From Sphingobium yanoikuyae (GTDB taxonomy: Bacteria > Pseudomonadota > Alphaproteobacteria > Sphingomonadales > Sphingomonadaceae): DNA of 64,000 nucleotides. Below the pieces are notes generated by a model, which worked only from the letters and a program-made list of their open reading frames with translations, ran no database searches and was not told where the DNA came from. A program made the position numbers and the translations under genes. The stretch covers positions 1,240,001-1,304,000 of the forward strand of contig NZ_CP053021.1 of the NCBI RefSeq assembly GCF_013001025.1. The letters are read 5' to 3'. Positions 27,945 to 40,155 of the stretch are shown here, piece by piece (within the stretch, counting starts at the first letter, position 1; each line of letters opens with the position of its first letter).

Positions 27945-28922
27945 GTGCGGGCGCTGATGTGCGAGGCGCATGGCGCGCCCGAGCAACTGGCGTTCCGTGA
28001 TGTACCCGTGCCCCAGCCGGGGCCGGGCGAGATCAGGCTGGCGGTGCGGGCGGCGAGCGTCAATTTCCCCGACGCGCTGATGATCCAGAATCTCTACCAG
28101 ACCAAGCCGCCCTTGCCCTTCATCCCCGGCGGCGAGGCGGCAGGCGTGGTCGATGCGATCGGCGAGGGCGTCAGCGGTTTTCGGATCGGCGACCGGGTGG
28201 CGGCGATCCCGTTCCAGGGCGCGTTTGCCGAGCAGGCGGTGGCGCCGGCTTTCCGCACCAGCATCATTCCCGATGCGATGGGCTTCGACGTCGCGGCCGG
28301 TTTCACCATGGTCTATGCGACGGCGCTGCACGGGCTGCGCCAGCGCGGGCGGTTGCAGGCCGGCGAGACGCTGCTGGTGCTGGGCGCGGCGGGCGGCGTG
28401 GGACTGGCGGCGGTGGAGATCGGCAAGCGCATGGGTGCGCGGGTGATCGCGGCGGCCTCCAGCGCGGAAAAGCTGGATCTGGCGCGGGCGCATGGCGCGG
28501 ACGAGACGGTGAATTATGCGCAGGTCGACATCAAGCAGGCGGTGAAGGCGCTGGCCGGGGAGCGCGGCGTCGATGTGATCTTCGATCCGGTCGGTGGCGA
28601 TCTGGCCGAGCCGGCCTTTCGCACCATGGGCTGGGACGGGCGCTATCTGGTGGTCGGCTTTGCCGCCGGGACCATTCCCGCGATCCCGTTGAACCTGCCG
28701 CTGGTGAAGACGGCGTCGATCGTCGGCGTGACATGGGGGATGCACAGCCGGCGCGAGCCGGACATCCATGCCGCCAATATGGCGCAGCTTTATGACTGGT
28801 ATGAACAGGGCGGATTGCGGCCGGCGATCGGCGCGCGGTTCGCCTTTGACGAGAGCCGGGAAGCGATCCGCTGGATCATGGATCGCAAGGCGCAGGGCAA
28901 GGTGGTGATCGAGATGGCCTGA
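27945..28922 (+). CDS. zinc-free NADPH:quinone oxidoreductase-type MDR protein
   Basis: A 325-residue medium-chain reductase without zinc ligands. The nucleotide-binding segment is VLGAAGGVGLAAVEIGKRMGARVIAAAS and the N-terminal GGEAAGVV is typical of the quinone oxidoreductase/enoyl reductase group. It may reduce an alpha,beta-unsaturated carbonyl or CoA ester. It starts at GTG 27945, 3 bases after the NTF2-like stop, and is the last gene of its operon. An ATG at 27957 is a less likely start. Confidence 0.88.
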   Translation: MRALMCEAHGAPEQLAFRDVPVPQPGPGEIRLAVRAASVNFPDALMIQNLYQTKPPLPFIPGGEAAGVVDAIGEGVSGFRIGDRVAAIPFQGAFAEQAVAPAFRTSIIPDAMGFDVAAGFTMVYATALHGLRQRGRLQAGETLLVLGAAGGVGLAAVEIGKRMGARVIAAASSAEKLDLARAHGADETVNYAQVDIKQAVKALAGERGVDVIFDPVGGDLAEPAFRTMGWDGRYLVVGFAAGTIPAIPLNLPLVKTASIVGVTWGMHSRREPDIHAANMAQLYDWYEQGGLRPAIGARFAFDESREAIRWIMDRKAQGKVVIEMA

Positions 28923-28991
28923 TCGGGTCATCACAGGGTCAGGCTCAGGTCATTGCCGCGAAGTTCACACCGTTGATCATCGAGAATTTGG

Positions 28992-29104
28992 GCGTTTTGC
29001 GGCGCAAACGCGCCGCCAAAGTCACGCCGACGCGACAGTCACGCGACATTGGGGTCACGCCCGCGCGTCTGTGACGCGACACGAACGCGCCCCTTGGGTC
29101 ACGC
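28992..29104. repeat. GTCACGC heptamer array in a convergent gap
   Basis: The 255-base gap between two convergent genes holds five copies of GTCACGC or GTGACGC at 29021, 29038, 29054, 29071 and 29098. The first four are spaced 16-17 bases apart. A GCGTTTTGC...GCAAACGC hairpin lies at about 28992-29012, just before them, and could terminate either flanking operon. Nothing else in the gap is clearly coding, apart from a possible 62-residue Arg-rich minus-strand frame (28945-29133) that I do not support as a gene. Confidence 0.5.
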
Positions 29105-29177
29105 ATGGCATTGAAGCAGATCGGCAATTCCATCGCGGAGTATGGAGCAGAAAAGCGCCATGTAGGAAAGTGGTGCG

Positions 29178-30230
29178 TCAGCTGGCCGGCCAGTTGGCGA
29201 GTGGGGCGCCGGCGATGGCGGTGCGGGCCTGGACGATCATGCCCTTGCCGCGCGAGACCACATAGAGGGTGCGCCGATCCGGCCCGCCCCAGCAGAGATT
29301 GGTCGGCATGGCGATCTTTTCGCCGACGGGATCATGCAGGATGTCGATCTGCCGGCCCTGCGGCGTCAGCGCGACCAGCCGGTTGGAAAAGGGCAGGGTG
29401 ATCCAGAGATTGTCGGCCATGTCGAAGGCGATGCCGTCGCAATAACCCAGCGCCGCCTTTTCCTGCGGCGGCAGCGCGAGGATGGCCTTGACCGTCTGGT
29501 CGGGGACGACGGTGCCGAGTTGCGGGCCGAAATCCTGCGGGTCGGCAAGGGTGCCGTCGGCGTTGCGGTGCCAGCGGCGGATGCGCCCTTCGGCCGTCAG
29601 CGAGGCATAGAGATGGCGTTCGTCCCGGTCGAGGCAGAGGCCGTTGACCCCGCGCAGGTCGCGCGCGACGATCGCGGCGCTGCCGTCGGGCCGGACCATG
29701 TAGATGAAGCCGGCCGGCGTGGTGGTGCCGATATTGGCGACCGGACCCCAACTGCTGTGGGTGCAATAGATGCTGCCGTCCCGCGCGGTGGCGGGGCCGT
29801 TGGAGGCGACCAACTGGCGCCCCTCCAGTTCCGAAACGAGCGTTTCGACCGCGCCGGTTTCAAGCGTGATGCGCTGGAGCGGGCCGGGCTGCTGTTTGAG
29901 CAGGCCCATATTCGCGACGATCACGCGGCCCTGCGCATCGACGGCGACGCCATTGGCGGCGAGCGGGGCGCCAACCTGCCGCAGCGGCTGGCCGGGCGCC
30001 AGAACGCCGATCGCGCCGCCGCTGTTGGACAGGAACAGGCGGCCGTCGGGGGCGCTGGCGACGCCCTCGGCATGGTCGAGCCCGTCGATGACCAGGCTGA
30101 AATCGGCCGGGGTCAGGGGCGCCGGGACCGTGGAGGCACGCGACGGGCCGGCGCGGGTGCAGCCGGCGAGCGCGAGTGCCGCGCCGCCGAGCAGGGCCGT
30201 GCGCCGGTCGACCGCCCTGTCAGCGGCCAT
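29178..30230 (-). CDS. SMP-30/gluconolactonase-family lipoprotein
   Basis: A 350-residue six-bladed beta-propeller of the SMP-30/gluconolactonase type. The N-terminus has a twin-arginine lipoprotein signal (DRRTALLGGAALALAGC, Cys near 24). Family motifs include LDHAEGVASAPDGRLF, ANGVAVDAQGRVIVA, SNGPATARDG and NGLCLDRDE, which carry the metal-binding Glu, Asn and Asp positions. It probably hydrolyses a lactone outside the cytoplasm. It is the last gene of the 13-kb minus-strand operon that also encodes the hydroxyacyl kinase and dehydrogenase set, so a gamma-lactone substrate would make sense; that is inference. Confidence 0.83.
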   Translation of the reverse strand: MAADRAVDRRTALLGGAALALAGCTRAGPSRASTVPAPLTPADFSLVIDGLDHAEGVASAPDGRLFLSNSGGAIGVLAPGQPLRQVGAPLAANGVAVDAQGRVIVANMGLLKQQPGPLQRITLETGAVETLVSELEGRQLVASNGPATARDGSIYCTHSSWGPVANIGTTTPAGFIYMVRPDGSAAIVARDLRGVNGLCLDRDERHLYASLTAEGRIRRWHRNADGTLADPQDFGPQLGTVVPDQTVKAILALPPQEKAALGYCDGIAFDMADNLWITLPFSNRLVALTPQGRQIDILHDPVGEKIAMPTNLCWGGPDRRTLYVVSRGKGMIVQARTAIAGAPLANWPAS

Positions 30231-30232
30231 CT

Positions 30233-30649
30233 TCAGCGCACCGGCGCGAAGCCGGCGATGCGGTGATCGCCCGCCTCGACCGGGCGGAAGCGCAGGCTCA
30301 TGCCGCAGGCCGGATCGACGCCTTCATCATCGACTAATATGCCCGCGATCCGCACGCCCGGCGCATCGTCGGGCTCGAACAGGATGACGGTGTAGGGGAC
30401 CTCAGCCTTGTGGTCGCCGGGCAGCAGGCTGCGGATCACGGTGGTGAAGCTATAGGCCTTGCCCTCGGCCGAAACCGGGCGCCATTCCAGCACGGCATCG
30501 GGTTTTCCGGGAACGACCTCGGGTGGATACCAGACCCATTCGCCGGTTTCGGCGTCGGCGGTGATGCGCAGTTCGCCGGCATCGAGGCCGTCGTAAAAGC
30601 CCTGGAACAGCGGGTCTTCCAGATGGACGGGATAGATGGGAATGCCCAT
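30233..30649 (-). CDS. OB-fold protein (DUF35-like, Ltp2 partner type)
   Basis: A 138-residue DUF35/OB-fold protein. It begins MGIPIYPVHLEDPLFQGFYDGL and ends in a beta-rich domain. The zinc-ribbon cysteine pairs common in this family are missing from the region where they would lie (EWVWYPPEVV). Such proteins bind thiolase-fold aldolases of the Ltp2 group, as in steroid side-chain degradation. Its gene sits 2 bases after the thiolase-like gene, in the same orientation, which supports a complex of the two. Confidence 0.8.
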   Translation of the reverse strand: MGIPIYPVHLEDPLFQGFYDGLDAGELRITADAETGEWVWYPPEVVPGKPDAVLEWRPVSAEGKAYSFTTVIRSLLPGDHKAEVPYTVILFEPDDAPGVRIAGILVDDEGVDPACGMSLRFRPVEAGDHRIAGFAPVR

Positions 30650-30651
30650 GG

Positions 30652-31799
30652 TCAGTCCCTCGCAAGGATGGTGGTGGAATGATTATTGCCGCCCAGGCCC
30701 GCGACGGCGCAGAGGCGGGCATCGGGCACCTGACGATCGCCCTCCTGCCCGCGCAGCTGGCGCACCGCCTCGATCAGCAGGTTGATGCCGGGGACATAGC
30801 CGCCCGACATATGGCCGCCGCTGGTGTTGACCGGCATCCGGCCGCCCGGCTTCGCATGGCCGGCAGCGTAGAAGCGCGCGCCTTCGCCGCGATCGCACAG
30901 GCCCAGCATCTCGGTCTGGACGATCGCCGAGATGGAGAAGCCGTCATAGACCTGAGCCAGGTTCAGATCCTTGGGATCGACGCCGGCCATGGCATAGGCC
31001 TGCGCCGCCGAGTCCCAGCCGGGATAGTCGAAGGTGCAGGGTTTCTGGGTGAACAGCACGCCATGGGGATAGTTGTTATAGCCGATGCCGAGGCCCTGCA
31101 CCGATATCACCGGATGGGGCAGGTCGCGGGCGGCCTCCACCGCGCTCACCACATAGGCGCCGCCGCCATCGGTGGTGAGGCAGCAGTCGGCGACGCGCAG
31201 CGGGGTCGAGATCATCGGCGTCTGGCGATAGGCGTCGAGGTCCATCGGATCGCGCTTCTGGGCGCTGGGGGTCAGCGCCGCCCAGGCGCGGTAGGTCATC
31301 GAGACCGAGGCCAGTTCCTCCTCGCTCATGCCGAATTCATGGGCATAGCGATTGGCCATGGTCGCGAAATAGGTGGGCTGGCCGAAGAAGCCGGCGGGCA
31401 TTTCCAGCCCCGCCTTCTGCGGCTCGCGCGCGTGGAAGCCATAGACGCCGCCCGGCTTGGTCGAGCGGATGGCATAGGGGACGAGGACATGGCGGGCGAG
31501 CCCGGCCTCGATCGCCAGTTGCGCCAGCCGCAGCGCGTCACCCGTGGTGGCGGTGCCGCCCGCCGTGTCGGCAACGGCAGTGAAGCGCCGGGTCGCGGCG
31601 CCGATCGCATGGGCAACCTCCTCCGACGGATGGCCGACATATTTGTTGCTGACATGGCCGTCGATATCGGCGGGAGTGAGGCCCGCATCGGCGATCGCGG
31701 CCAGGCTGGCGCGGGTCATCATCTGCATCACCGTTTCCTCGCCCTTGCGCAGGAAAGCGGTTTCGCCAATGCCGGTGATGGCGATCTTGTTGCCCTTCA

Positions 31800-31803
<4 letters not shown>
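30652..31803 (-). CDS. thiolase-fold Ltp2-like retro-aldolase
   Basis: A 383-residue protein of the SCP2-thiolase/Ltp2 group. The place of the nucleophilic cysteine reads AGGTATTGDAL, with no Cys. The place of the NEAF-type motif reads QVYDGFS, a Tyr-Asp pattern of Ltp2-like enzymes, and the C-terminal CxG is replaced by GGNNHS. It should therefore do a retro-aldol cleavage of a CoA ester rather than thiolysis, in complex with the downstream OB-fold protein. Its start overlaps the preceding FadJ-like stop by 4 bases (ATGA); ATG 31800 is a second possible start. Confidence 0.82.
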
Positions 31804-33861
<2,058 letters not shown>

Positions 33862-33875
<14 letters not shown>

Positions 33876-35949
33876 TCAAGCCTCTGTGCGTTTGGGCACC
33901 CGGCTGGCCGGCGGACTGCGCGGCCAGCACCTGACGGGCGCGTTGGCGGAAATAATGCTGGAGCCCGGCGATCTCGTCGTCGGTCAGTTCCTGGAAGCGC
34001 GGCATGCCACGTTCGCGCAGGATGCCGTTGTGCAGCACATCCTTCATGCTGGCGGTGTCGAGCGGGACGCCCGACTGGAGCAGGTCCGGCGCAGCGCCGC
34101 CCGACACGGCGTTGGCGCCATGGCAGATGGAGCAGCGCTGGCCAAAGACGGTGGCGCCGATGGCGGCCTTGGCCGGATCGACGGCGAAGGCGGGATCGTC
34201 GATCACCGGCATGTCGACGGGATCGACTTTCGGCAGCGCGGCCTTGCCATCGAGGGCGAAGGTCAGGACGCGCCATTGCTGGGTGCGGTAATTCCATTCG
34301 CGCGGCAGGCCGATGGCGCTGGGGAAGCGGGAGCCGGCGATCACCGTCACATATTGCCGGCCGCGCGCGCGATAGCTGATCGGCTGGGCCATCACCGCGG
34401 TCTGGGCGTCGAACGACCAGAGCGGCTTGCCGCTGGTGGCGGCATAGGCGACGAACTTGCCGCCGGCATTGCCCTGGAACAGCAGGTTGCCGGCGGTGGT
34501 CGCGGTGCCGCCGCCGCCGCGCAGGCCGGGCATCGGGATGCGCCAGGCCTCGCTCTGCGTCACCGGGTTCCAGGCGAGCAGGAAGCTGGTAGCGGGGCGA
34601 TCGGGCGTGACGCTGGGCGGCGGCGCGCCGGTGCCAACGCTGATGCGCTGGCCATCGAGATGCTTCCAGCCCTTTAGTGGCTCGGCGGGGTCGATATAGA
34701 CGCGGCCCTGGTCCATCGTCGGGATATAGACGAGGCCGCTGCCCGGATTGAAGGACATCGCCTCGATATTATGGGCGCCGAAGGGCGAGGGATAGACGAT
34801 CGCCGCCTTGCCGCCGGGATAGCGGGCGGCGGGGTTTTCGATCGGCCGGCCGCTCTTTACGTCGATGCCGCTGGCCCAGTTGACCGGGACGATATTGCGG
34901 GCGGAGATCAGCTTTCCGGTGGCGCGGTCGATGACGTAGAAGAAGCCGTTCTTGGGCGCGTGCATCAGCACGTCGCGGTCCTGTCCGTCGATCTTCAGCC
35001 GGGCGAGTTCCATGTCCATCGCCGAGTTGAAGTCCCAGGTCTCGCCCGGATTGGTCTGATAGTGCCAGACATATTCGCCGGTGTCGGCGTCGAGCGCGAC
35101 GATCGAGCAGAGGAAGAGATTGTCGCCGCCGCCCGGACTGCGGATCTTCTGGTTCCAGGGGGAGCCATTGCCGACGCCGATATAGATGCGGTTATATTTG
35201 GGGTCATAGGCCATGGCGTTCCAGGCGGTGCCGCCGCCGCCATATTTCCACCATTCGCCGGTCCAGGTCTTGGCGGCCATCGCCATCGCCTTATTCTCGA
35301 AGCCGAGCTTCGGGTCGCCGGGCACGGTGTGGAAGCGCCAGAGCTGCTTGCCGGTCTTCTGGTCATAGGCGGTGACATAGCCGCGGATCGGGGCGAAATC
35401 GGCGCCGCCATGGCCGATCAAGACCTTGCCGTTGAACACCCAGGGCGCGCCGCTGATATAGCGCTCGTCATCCTTGCCGATGGTCTGGGTCGACCAGAGC
35501 CTGTGCCCGGTGCGGGCATTGATGGCGATCAGCCGGCCGTCGATCGTGCCGACATAGACGGCGCCATTGTCATAGGCGATGCCGCGACTGCCCCAGGCGC
35601 CGCGCATCTTCTGGTCGGCGACCTTCCAGCTTTGCGGGTCATAGGTCCATAGTTCATGGCCGGTGGCGGCGTCGACCGCGTGGACGATGCTGTAGCCCGA
35701 GGCATAATAGAGGATGCCGTCGACCGCGATCGGCGCGGTCAGGCTGGAGCCGCCGCCGTCGATATCCTGATACCAGGCGAGGCCGAGCCGGTCGACATTG
35801 CGGTCGTTGATGTCTTTCAGCGGGCTGTAGTGATTTTCATCGATGCCGCCATAGCCGGGCCAGTCGGTGCCGTCGCGCCGGGCCTGGCCGGAGGGCGCGC
35901 AGGCAGCGAGCAGGGCCAGAAACGGCAGAGTGAGGGACGCAAGACGCAT
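33862..35949 (-). CDS. second PQQ-dependent dehydrogenase lipoprotein with cytochrome c
   Basis: A 695-residue protein homologous over its whole length to the one at 19166. It has a lipoprotein signal (LALLAAC, Cys17), the propeller with DAATGHELW-type repeats, the active-site TWDFNSAMD segment, and a C-terminal heme motif RCSICH. Like the first copy it lacks a vicinal Cys-Cys pair. It should oxidise an alcohol or hydroxy acid in the periplasm. It lies between the ligase and the FadJ-like gene and overlaps the latter by 14 bases. Confidence 0.92.
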
Positions 35950-35954
35950 GAAGA

Positions 35955-37490
35955 TCAGCCCCCGATCGTCCGGTCGGACGGCCAGAAGCGCTGGCGCAGC
36001 GCCTTCTTGTTGACCTTGCCCATGATGGTGCGGCCGATGTCATCGACCATCTCGTAGCCGCGCGGGCATTTATAGCCGGCAAGGCTGGCGCGGCAGAAGG
36101 CGTTGAGTTCGTCGGCGCTCGGCGGATCGGCCGGATCGCGCGGGATCACCAGCGCGCGGGCTTCCTCGCCCATTTCCGCATTGGGGGCGGCGACCACGGC
36201 GATGTCGGCCACCTTGGGATGGCGCAGCAGCACATGTTCGGATTCCGCCGGATAGATGTTGACCCCGCCCGACACGATCATGTCGGACACGCGATCGGTG
36301 ATGAAGAGATAGCCCGCATCATCGACATAGCCCATTTCGCCCAGGGTGAAGATGCCGGGTGCGATATGGGCGGCGGCGGTTTTCTCCGGGTCGCCGCGGT
36401 AGACGATGCCATGGCCGCTGGTGTCGCGAAAATAGACCTGGCCAACTTCGTTGGCGCCCAGAACCGTGCCATCATCGCCATAGATGACGGTTTCGAACGG
36501 AGCGAGGGCGCGGCCGACCGATCCGGGTCGCTCCAGCCATTCGGGCGAGGTGATGAAGGTGGTGGAGCCGGCCTCGGTGCCGCCATAGGCCTCTACCAGC
36601 ACCGGGCCGAACCAGTCGATCATCGCCTGCTTGACGGCGCGGGGGCAGGCCGCGCCGGTATGGGCGAGGCGCTGGATGCTGGAGACGTCATATTTGGCGC
36701 GCACCTCTTCCGGCAGGGCGAGCATGCGCTGGAAATGGGTGGGAACCATGACCGAGCCGGCGACCCGATATTTCTCGATCAGCGCCAGCGCCCTTTCCGC
36801 GTCGAAATGCTCGACCGTGATGAGGCTCATGCCGCCGAAGACGTTGCGCGCCATGCCGAGCGGGCCGGTATGGTAGAGCGGGCCGACGGCGATGCCGGGC
36901 GATGGCGTGATGCGGGCGCGCACCGTTTCCGCCAGCGCCTGGACCGTGGCGACCCGCGGGAAATATTGCGGCGGGGTCTCGGTCGCCTTGGGCCGGCCGG
37001 TGGTGCCGGAGGTATAATGGAGATGAGGCAGCGGAGCGACGTTCGGGTCGGGCTCGGCGGTCGAGGCGGCGGCGAGCCAGTTTTCCCAATGGATCACGCC
37101 TTCGCGATCGGGGCAGCGCCAGCCGATGACGGTGGCGACGCCCGCCTCGGCCGCGGCGGCGAGGCCCGCCTCCATCGTTTCGGGGCCGACCAGCAGCGCG
37201 ACGGCGCCGCTGTCCTTGAGGATATAGGCAGCTTCGGACGGGGTGAGATGGAAGCTGACCGGGACGCTGGAAATGCCGGCCTCCAGACAGGCGACATAGG
37301 CGATCACGGTTTCGACGCTGTTGGGCGCGAAGACGGCGACCCGGCGTTCGTGCAGGTCAAGGCCGTTCAAGGCGTTGGCAGCGCGGTTCAGCAGGTCATC
37401 CAGTTGCAGCCAGTCGAGCGAGACACGCTCGTCCGTCAGCGCCATGTCGGTGCGACGGTCGGGCGCGACAGCCTGGAGGGTGAGAGACAT
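35955..37490 (-). CDS. acyl-CoA synthetase (AMP-forming ligase)
   Basis: A 511-residue adenylate-forming enzyme. The P-loop is YTSGTTGRPKATET, the A5 motif is AYGGTEAGSTTF, and the A8 hinge reads DRVSDMIVSGGVNIYP. C-terminal GKVNKKALRQ carries the catalytic Lys. It activates a carboxylic acid as its CoA thioester. In the Lva pathway the corresponding gene (lvaE) activates levulinate or 4-hydroxyvalerate. The ATG at 37490 was chosen over a longer open frame because it fits the family start. Confidence 0.9.
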   Translation of the reverse strand: MSLTLQAVAPDRRTDMALTDERVSLDWLQLDDLLNRAANALNGLDLHERRVAVFAPNSVETVIAYVACLEAGISSVPVSFHLTPSEAAYILKDSGAVALLVGPETMEAGLAAAAEAGVATVIGWRCPDREGVIHWENWLAAASTAEPDPNVAPLPHLHYTSGTTGRPKATETPPQYFPRVATVQALAETVRARITPSPGIAVGPLYHTGPLGMARNVFGGMSLITVEHFDAERALALIEKYRVAGSVMVPTHFQRMLALPEEVRAKYDVSSIQRLAHTGAACPRAVKQAMIDWFGPVLVEAYGGTEAGSTTFITSPEWLERPGSVGRALAPFETVIYGDDGTVLGANEVGQVYFRDTSGHGIVYRGDPEKTAAAHIAPGIFTLGEMGYVDDAGYLFITDRVSDMIVSGGVNIYPAESEHVLLRHPKVADIAVVAAPNAEMGEEARALVIPRDPADPPSADELNAFCRASLAGYKCPRGYEMVDDIGRTIMGKVNKKALRQRFWPSDRTIGG

Positions 37491-37501
37491 GCAGCGTCCT
37501 T

Positions 37502-38854
37502 TCAGGCGGCCGGCGCGTGGATGGCACGCGCGGCGATGGTGGGGGCGAGGTAGCGCAGGGCCATGCGGAAGGAGAGCAGGGCGACGACCGAGCAGAAGGT
37601 GACGACCACCGCCAGCGACTGGCCCAGCGCGGCTTCCGACCGGAAGACATATTGGGTGAGCGCAGCGACGATCGCCGGGCCGGCGCCCAGGCCCAATATG
37701 GTGAAGACGAACAGGAAGAAGGCCAGCATCCGCGCGCGGATCGTCGCCGGCGCGATCAGCCCCATGATCGAGGAGACATAGACCATGAAGGGCACGGTGA
37801 TGAACTGCGCCACGCAGTAGCAGACCAGGAAGACATAGACGTTGGTGGCGAAGAACATATAGGCGATCACCGGCAGGAAGCCGAGGATCAGCCAGCTGTA
37901 GAAGCGCAGATGGGCGTCCGTCATGCCGCGCGTGAACAGGCGGTCGACGATCCAGCCGTTGATCACCAGCGACACGGCCGACACGATGTTCATCAGGCTC
38001 AACGCCACGCCATATTGCACCGGCTTCCAGCCGAAATGCCGTTCGATATAGGCGGGCACCCAGTTGGTCATCGAATAGCCGCACATGGCAAGGCAGGATG
38101 TGCCGACCAGCATCAGCGCCAGCAGCCGCCAGTTCTGGCGCACGAATCCGGCGATCGCGCCCTTTTCCGCGACCGGGCGCGCGGCCCTGGTCGCGCCGCG
38201 GCGGCCCGGTTCGGGGAAGGTGAAGACCAGCAGGGCGATGAGCAGGCCGGGCACGCCGACCATCATCATCACCAGCTGCCAGGGCTGGGCCGGGCCATGG
38301 AAGGGAATATGGATGCCGCTATGCGCGGCGGCGAAGGCGATGGCGACGCCGCCTAGGGCAAATGCTGTCGCAGAGCCGACCTTGCCCGCCATCTGGAAGG
38401 TGGAGGTGGCGCGGGTCAGCAGCCGCGGCGGGAAGGCGTCGGCGATCAGCGAATAAGCGGCGGGCAGCAGCGCCGCTTCCCCCACGCCAACGAAGATGCG
38501 GCCGACCAGCAGCGCCTCATAGCTTTGCGCGAAGCCGCAGGCGGTGGTGGCGACGGCCCAGAGCGCGACGCCGCCGAAGATGATCCAGCGGCGCGAATAA
38601 CGATCCGCCGCCCAGCCGAGCGGCAGGCCGAAAATGGCGTAGAAGATGGCGAAGGAGGTCGAGGTGATCATGCTGACCTGGACATCGCTGAGCAGCAGAT
38701 GCGCCTTGATCGGCGTGACCAGCATCGACACGATCAGCCGGTCGACCCAGGACAGGACATAGAGGCCGAACAGCACGGCCACCATCCACCAGGCGGTGCC
38801 CAGTTGCTGGGTATCGCCGCCGTCCGGGGCTCTCTCCTGGCTGGTCATCAGCAT
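37502..38854 (-). CDS. MFS transporter
   Basis: A 450-residue major facilitator protein with 12 predicted helices. The loop 2-3 signature is GLPLGWAADRYSRR near 85 and the first helix carries LYVLSWVDRLIVSM. It resembles the aromatic-acid/sialate-type transporters used for organic anions, so it probably imports the pathway substrate or its periplasmic oxidation product. The start is ATG 38854 or ATG 38848, behind GGGAAGGA. It lies between the dehydrogenase and ligase genes, as expected for an uptake step before CoA activation. Confidence 0.9.
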   Translation of the reverse strand: MLMTSQERAPDGGDTQQLGTAWWMVAVLFGLYVLSWVDRLIVSMLVTPIKAHLLLSDVQVSMITSTSFAIFYAIFGLPLGWAADRYSRRWIIFGGVALWAVATTACGFAQSYEALLVGRIFVGVGEAALLPAAYSLIADAFPPRLLTRATSTFQMAGKVGSATAFALGGVAIAFAAAHSGIHIPFHGPAQPWQLVMMMVGVPGLLIALLVFTFPEPGRRGATRAARPVAEKGAIAGFVRQNWRLLALMLVGTSCLAMCGYSMTNWVPAYIERHFGWKPVQYGVALSLMNIVSAVSLVINGWIVDRLFTRGMTDAHLRFYSWLILGFLPVIAYMFFATNVYVFLVCYCVAQFITVPFMVYVSSIMGLIAPATIRARMLAFFLFVFTILGLGAGPAIVAALTQYVFRSEAALGQSLAVVVTFCSVVALLSFRMALRYLAPTIAARAIHAPAA

Positions 38855-38882
38855 GATCCTTCCCTTCGCCCTTTTGCGTCTC

Positions 38883-40112
38883 TCAGCGTTGCGGCAATGC
38901 GTTGAGTTCGGCGATCTTGAGCTTGCCGAGCTGGGCCATGTGGACTTCGTCCGGCCCGTCGGCGAGGCGCAGGTAGCGCGCATTCATGAAGGCGGCGGCA
39001 GGCGGGAAGTCGCTGGCCATGCCGATGCCGCCGAACACCTGCATCGCCCGGTCGGCGACCGTCTGGGTCATGCGAGGGGCGACGATCTTGATCGCGGCGA
39101 TCAGATCCTTGGCGACCTTGTTGCCGTGGCGGTCCATCGCGTCGGCAGCCTTGAGCGTCAGCAGACGGGCCTGCTCGATCTCGCAGAAGGACAAGGCGAT
39201 ATCCTGGCGGATGCTGCCCTGATCGGCGAGCTTGCGGCCGAAGGCGACGCGGCTGTCGACGCGGCGGGCCATATATTCGAGCGCGCGCTGGGCCTGGCCG
39301 ATGAGGCGCATGCAGTGGTGGATGCGCCCCGGCCCCAGGCGGCCCTGGGCGATCTCGAACCCGCGTCCTTCGCCCAGGATCAGATTTTCCCTGGGCACGC
39401 GCACATCCTTGAAGACCATTTCGGCATGGCCGCCGGGCGAATGGACGGCGTTCATCACGTCGAGCGGGCGGACGATCTCTATCCCCGGCGTGTCGGCCGG
39501 GATCAGGATCTGCGAATGCTGCTGGTGGCGCGGCCGGTCCGCATTGGGTGTGCGACCGAGCAGGATATAGACTTTGGTCAGCGGATCGAGCGCGCCCGAA
39601 ATCCACCATTTGCGGCCATTGATGACATAGTGGTCGCCATCGGCGACGATCGTCGTTTCGACATTGGTGGCGTCGGACGAGGCGACGCCCGGCTCGGTCA
39701 TGACATAGCAGGAGCGAATATCGCCGGCGAGCAGGGGCTTGAGCCACTTCTCCTGCTGCTCGGGCGTACCGTAGCGGGCGAGCACCTCCATATTGCCGGT
39801 GTCGGGCGCGGAGCAGTTATAATATTCCGACGATCCGATCACCCGGCCCATCAGTTCGGCCAGCGGCGCATATTCGAGGTTGGTGAGGCCCGGACTCCAT
39901 GCCCCATATTCATGCGGCAGGAACAGGTTCCACAGGCCCGCTTCCTTCGCCTTGGCCTTGATCGTCTCGGTGCCCGGCCAGCGCTGCCACAGATGGGCGG
40001 GATCATGGTGGAAATGATCCCGTTCCTTCTCGATCGGATAGACATGGGCGTCCATGAAATCGGTGAGCTGCGCCCGCAGCGCCTGCACCTTGTCGGAATA
40101 TTCGAAATCCAT
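38883..40112 (-). CDS. acyl-CoA dehydrogenase, ACAD11/LvaC type
   Basis: A 409-residue acyl-CoA dehydrogenase of the ACAD10/11 group. The C-terminal [16 protein letters not shown] motif is the mark of that group. The FAD-binding segment is [17 protein letters not shown]. In ACAD11 and LvaC, such enzymes act with an APH-type kinase on phosphorylated 4-hydroxyacyl-CoA, removing the phosphate and yielding an enoyl-CoA. The kinase gene at 40919 is in the same operon, so this role is likely. The FAD enzyme is soluble. Confidence 0.87.
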   Translation of the reverse strand: MDFEYSDKVQALRAQLTDFMDAHVYPIEKERDHFHHDPAHLWQRWPGTETIKAKAKEAGLWNLFLPHEYGAWSPGLTNLEYAPLAELMGRVIGSSEYYNCSAPDTGNMEVLARYGTPEQQEKWLKPLLAGDIRSCYVMTEPGVASSDATNVETTIVADGDHYVINGRKWWISGALDPLTKVYILLGRTPNADRPRHQQHSQILIPADTPGIEIVRPLDVMNAVHSPGGHAEMVFKDVRVPRENLILGEGRGFEIAQGRLGPGRIHHCMRLIGQAQRALEYMARRVDSRVAFGRKLADQGSIRQDIALSFCEIEQARLLTLKAADAMDRHGNKVAKDLIAAIKIVAPRMTQTVADRAMQVFGGIGMASDFPPAAAFMNARYLRLADGPDEVHMAQLGKLKIAELNALPQR

Positions 40113-40155
40113 GCGATCGGTCCTTTTGGGAAATGGGGCGAAGGCGGCCAGGGGA

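Noticed and set aside
28992..29104. Possible CRISPR array
   Set aside because: Repeats are only 7 bases with 9-10-base gaps, far too short for CRISPR, and no cas gene is present.
28945..29133. Possible 62-residue Arg-rich gene on the minus strand
   Set aside because: No clear ribosome site or family match; it covers the repeat array, and composition can be explained by GC-rich DNA.
37491..38084. N-terminal extension of the acyl-CoA ligase frame
   Set aside because: The extension lies inside the MFS gene and reads as low-complexity; the ATG at 37490 gives a normal ligase start.
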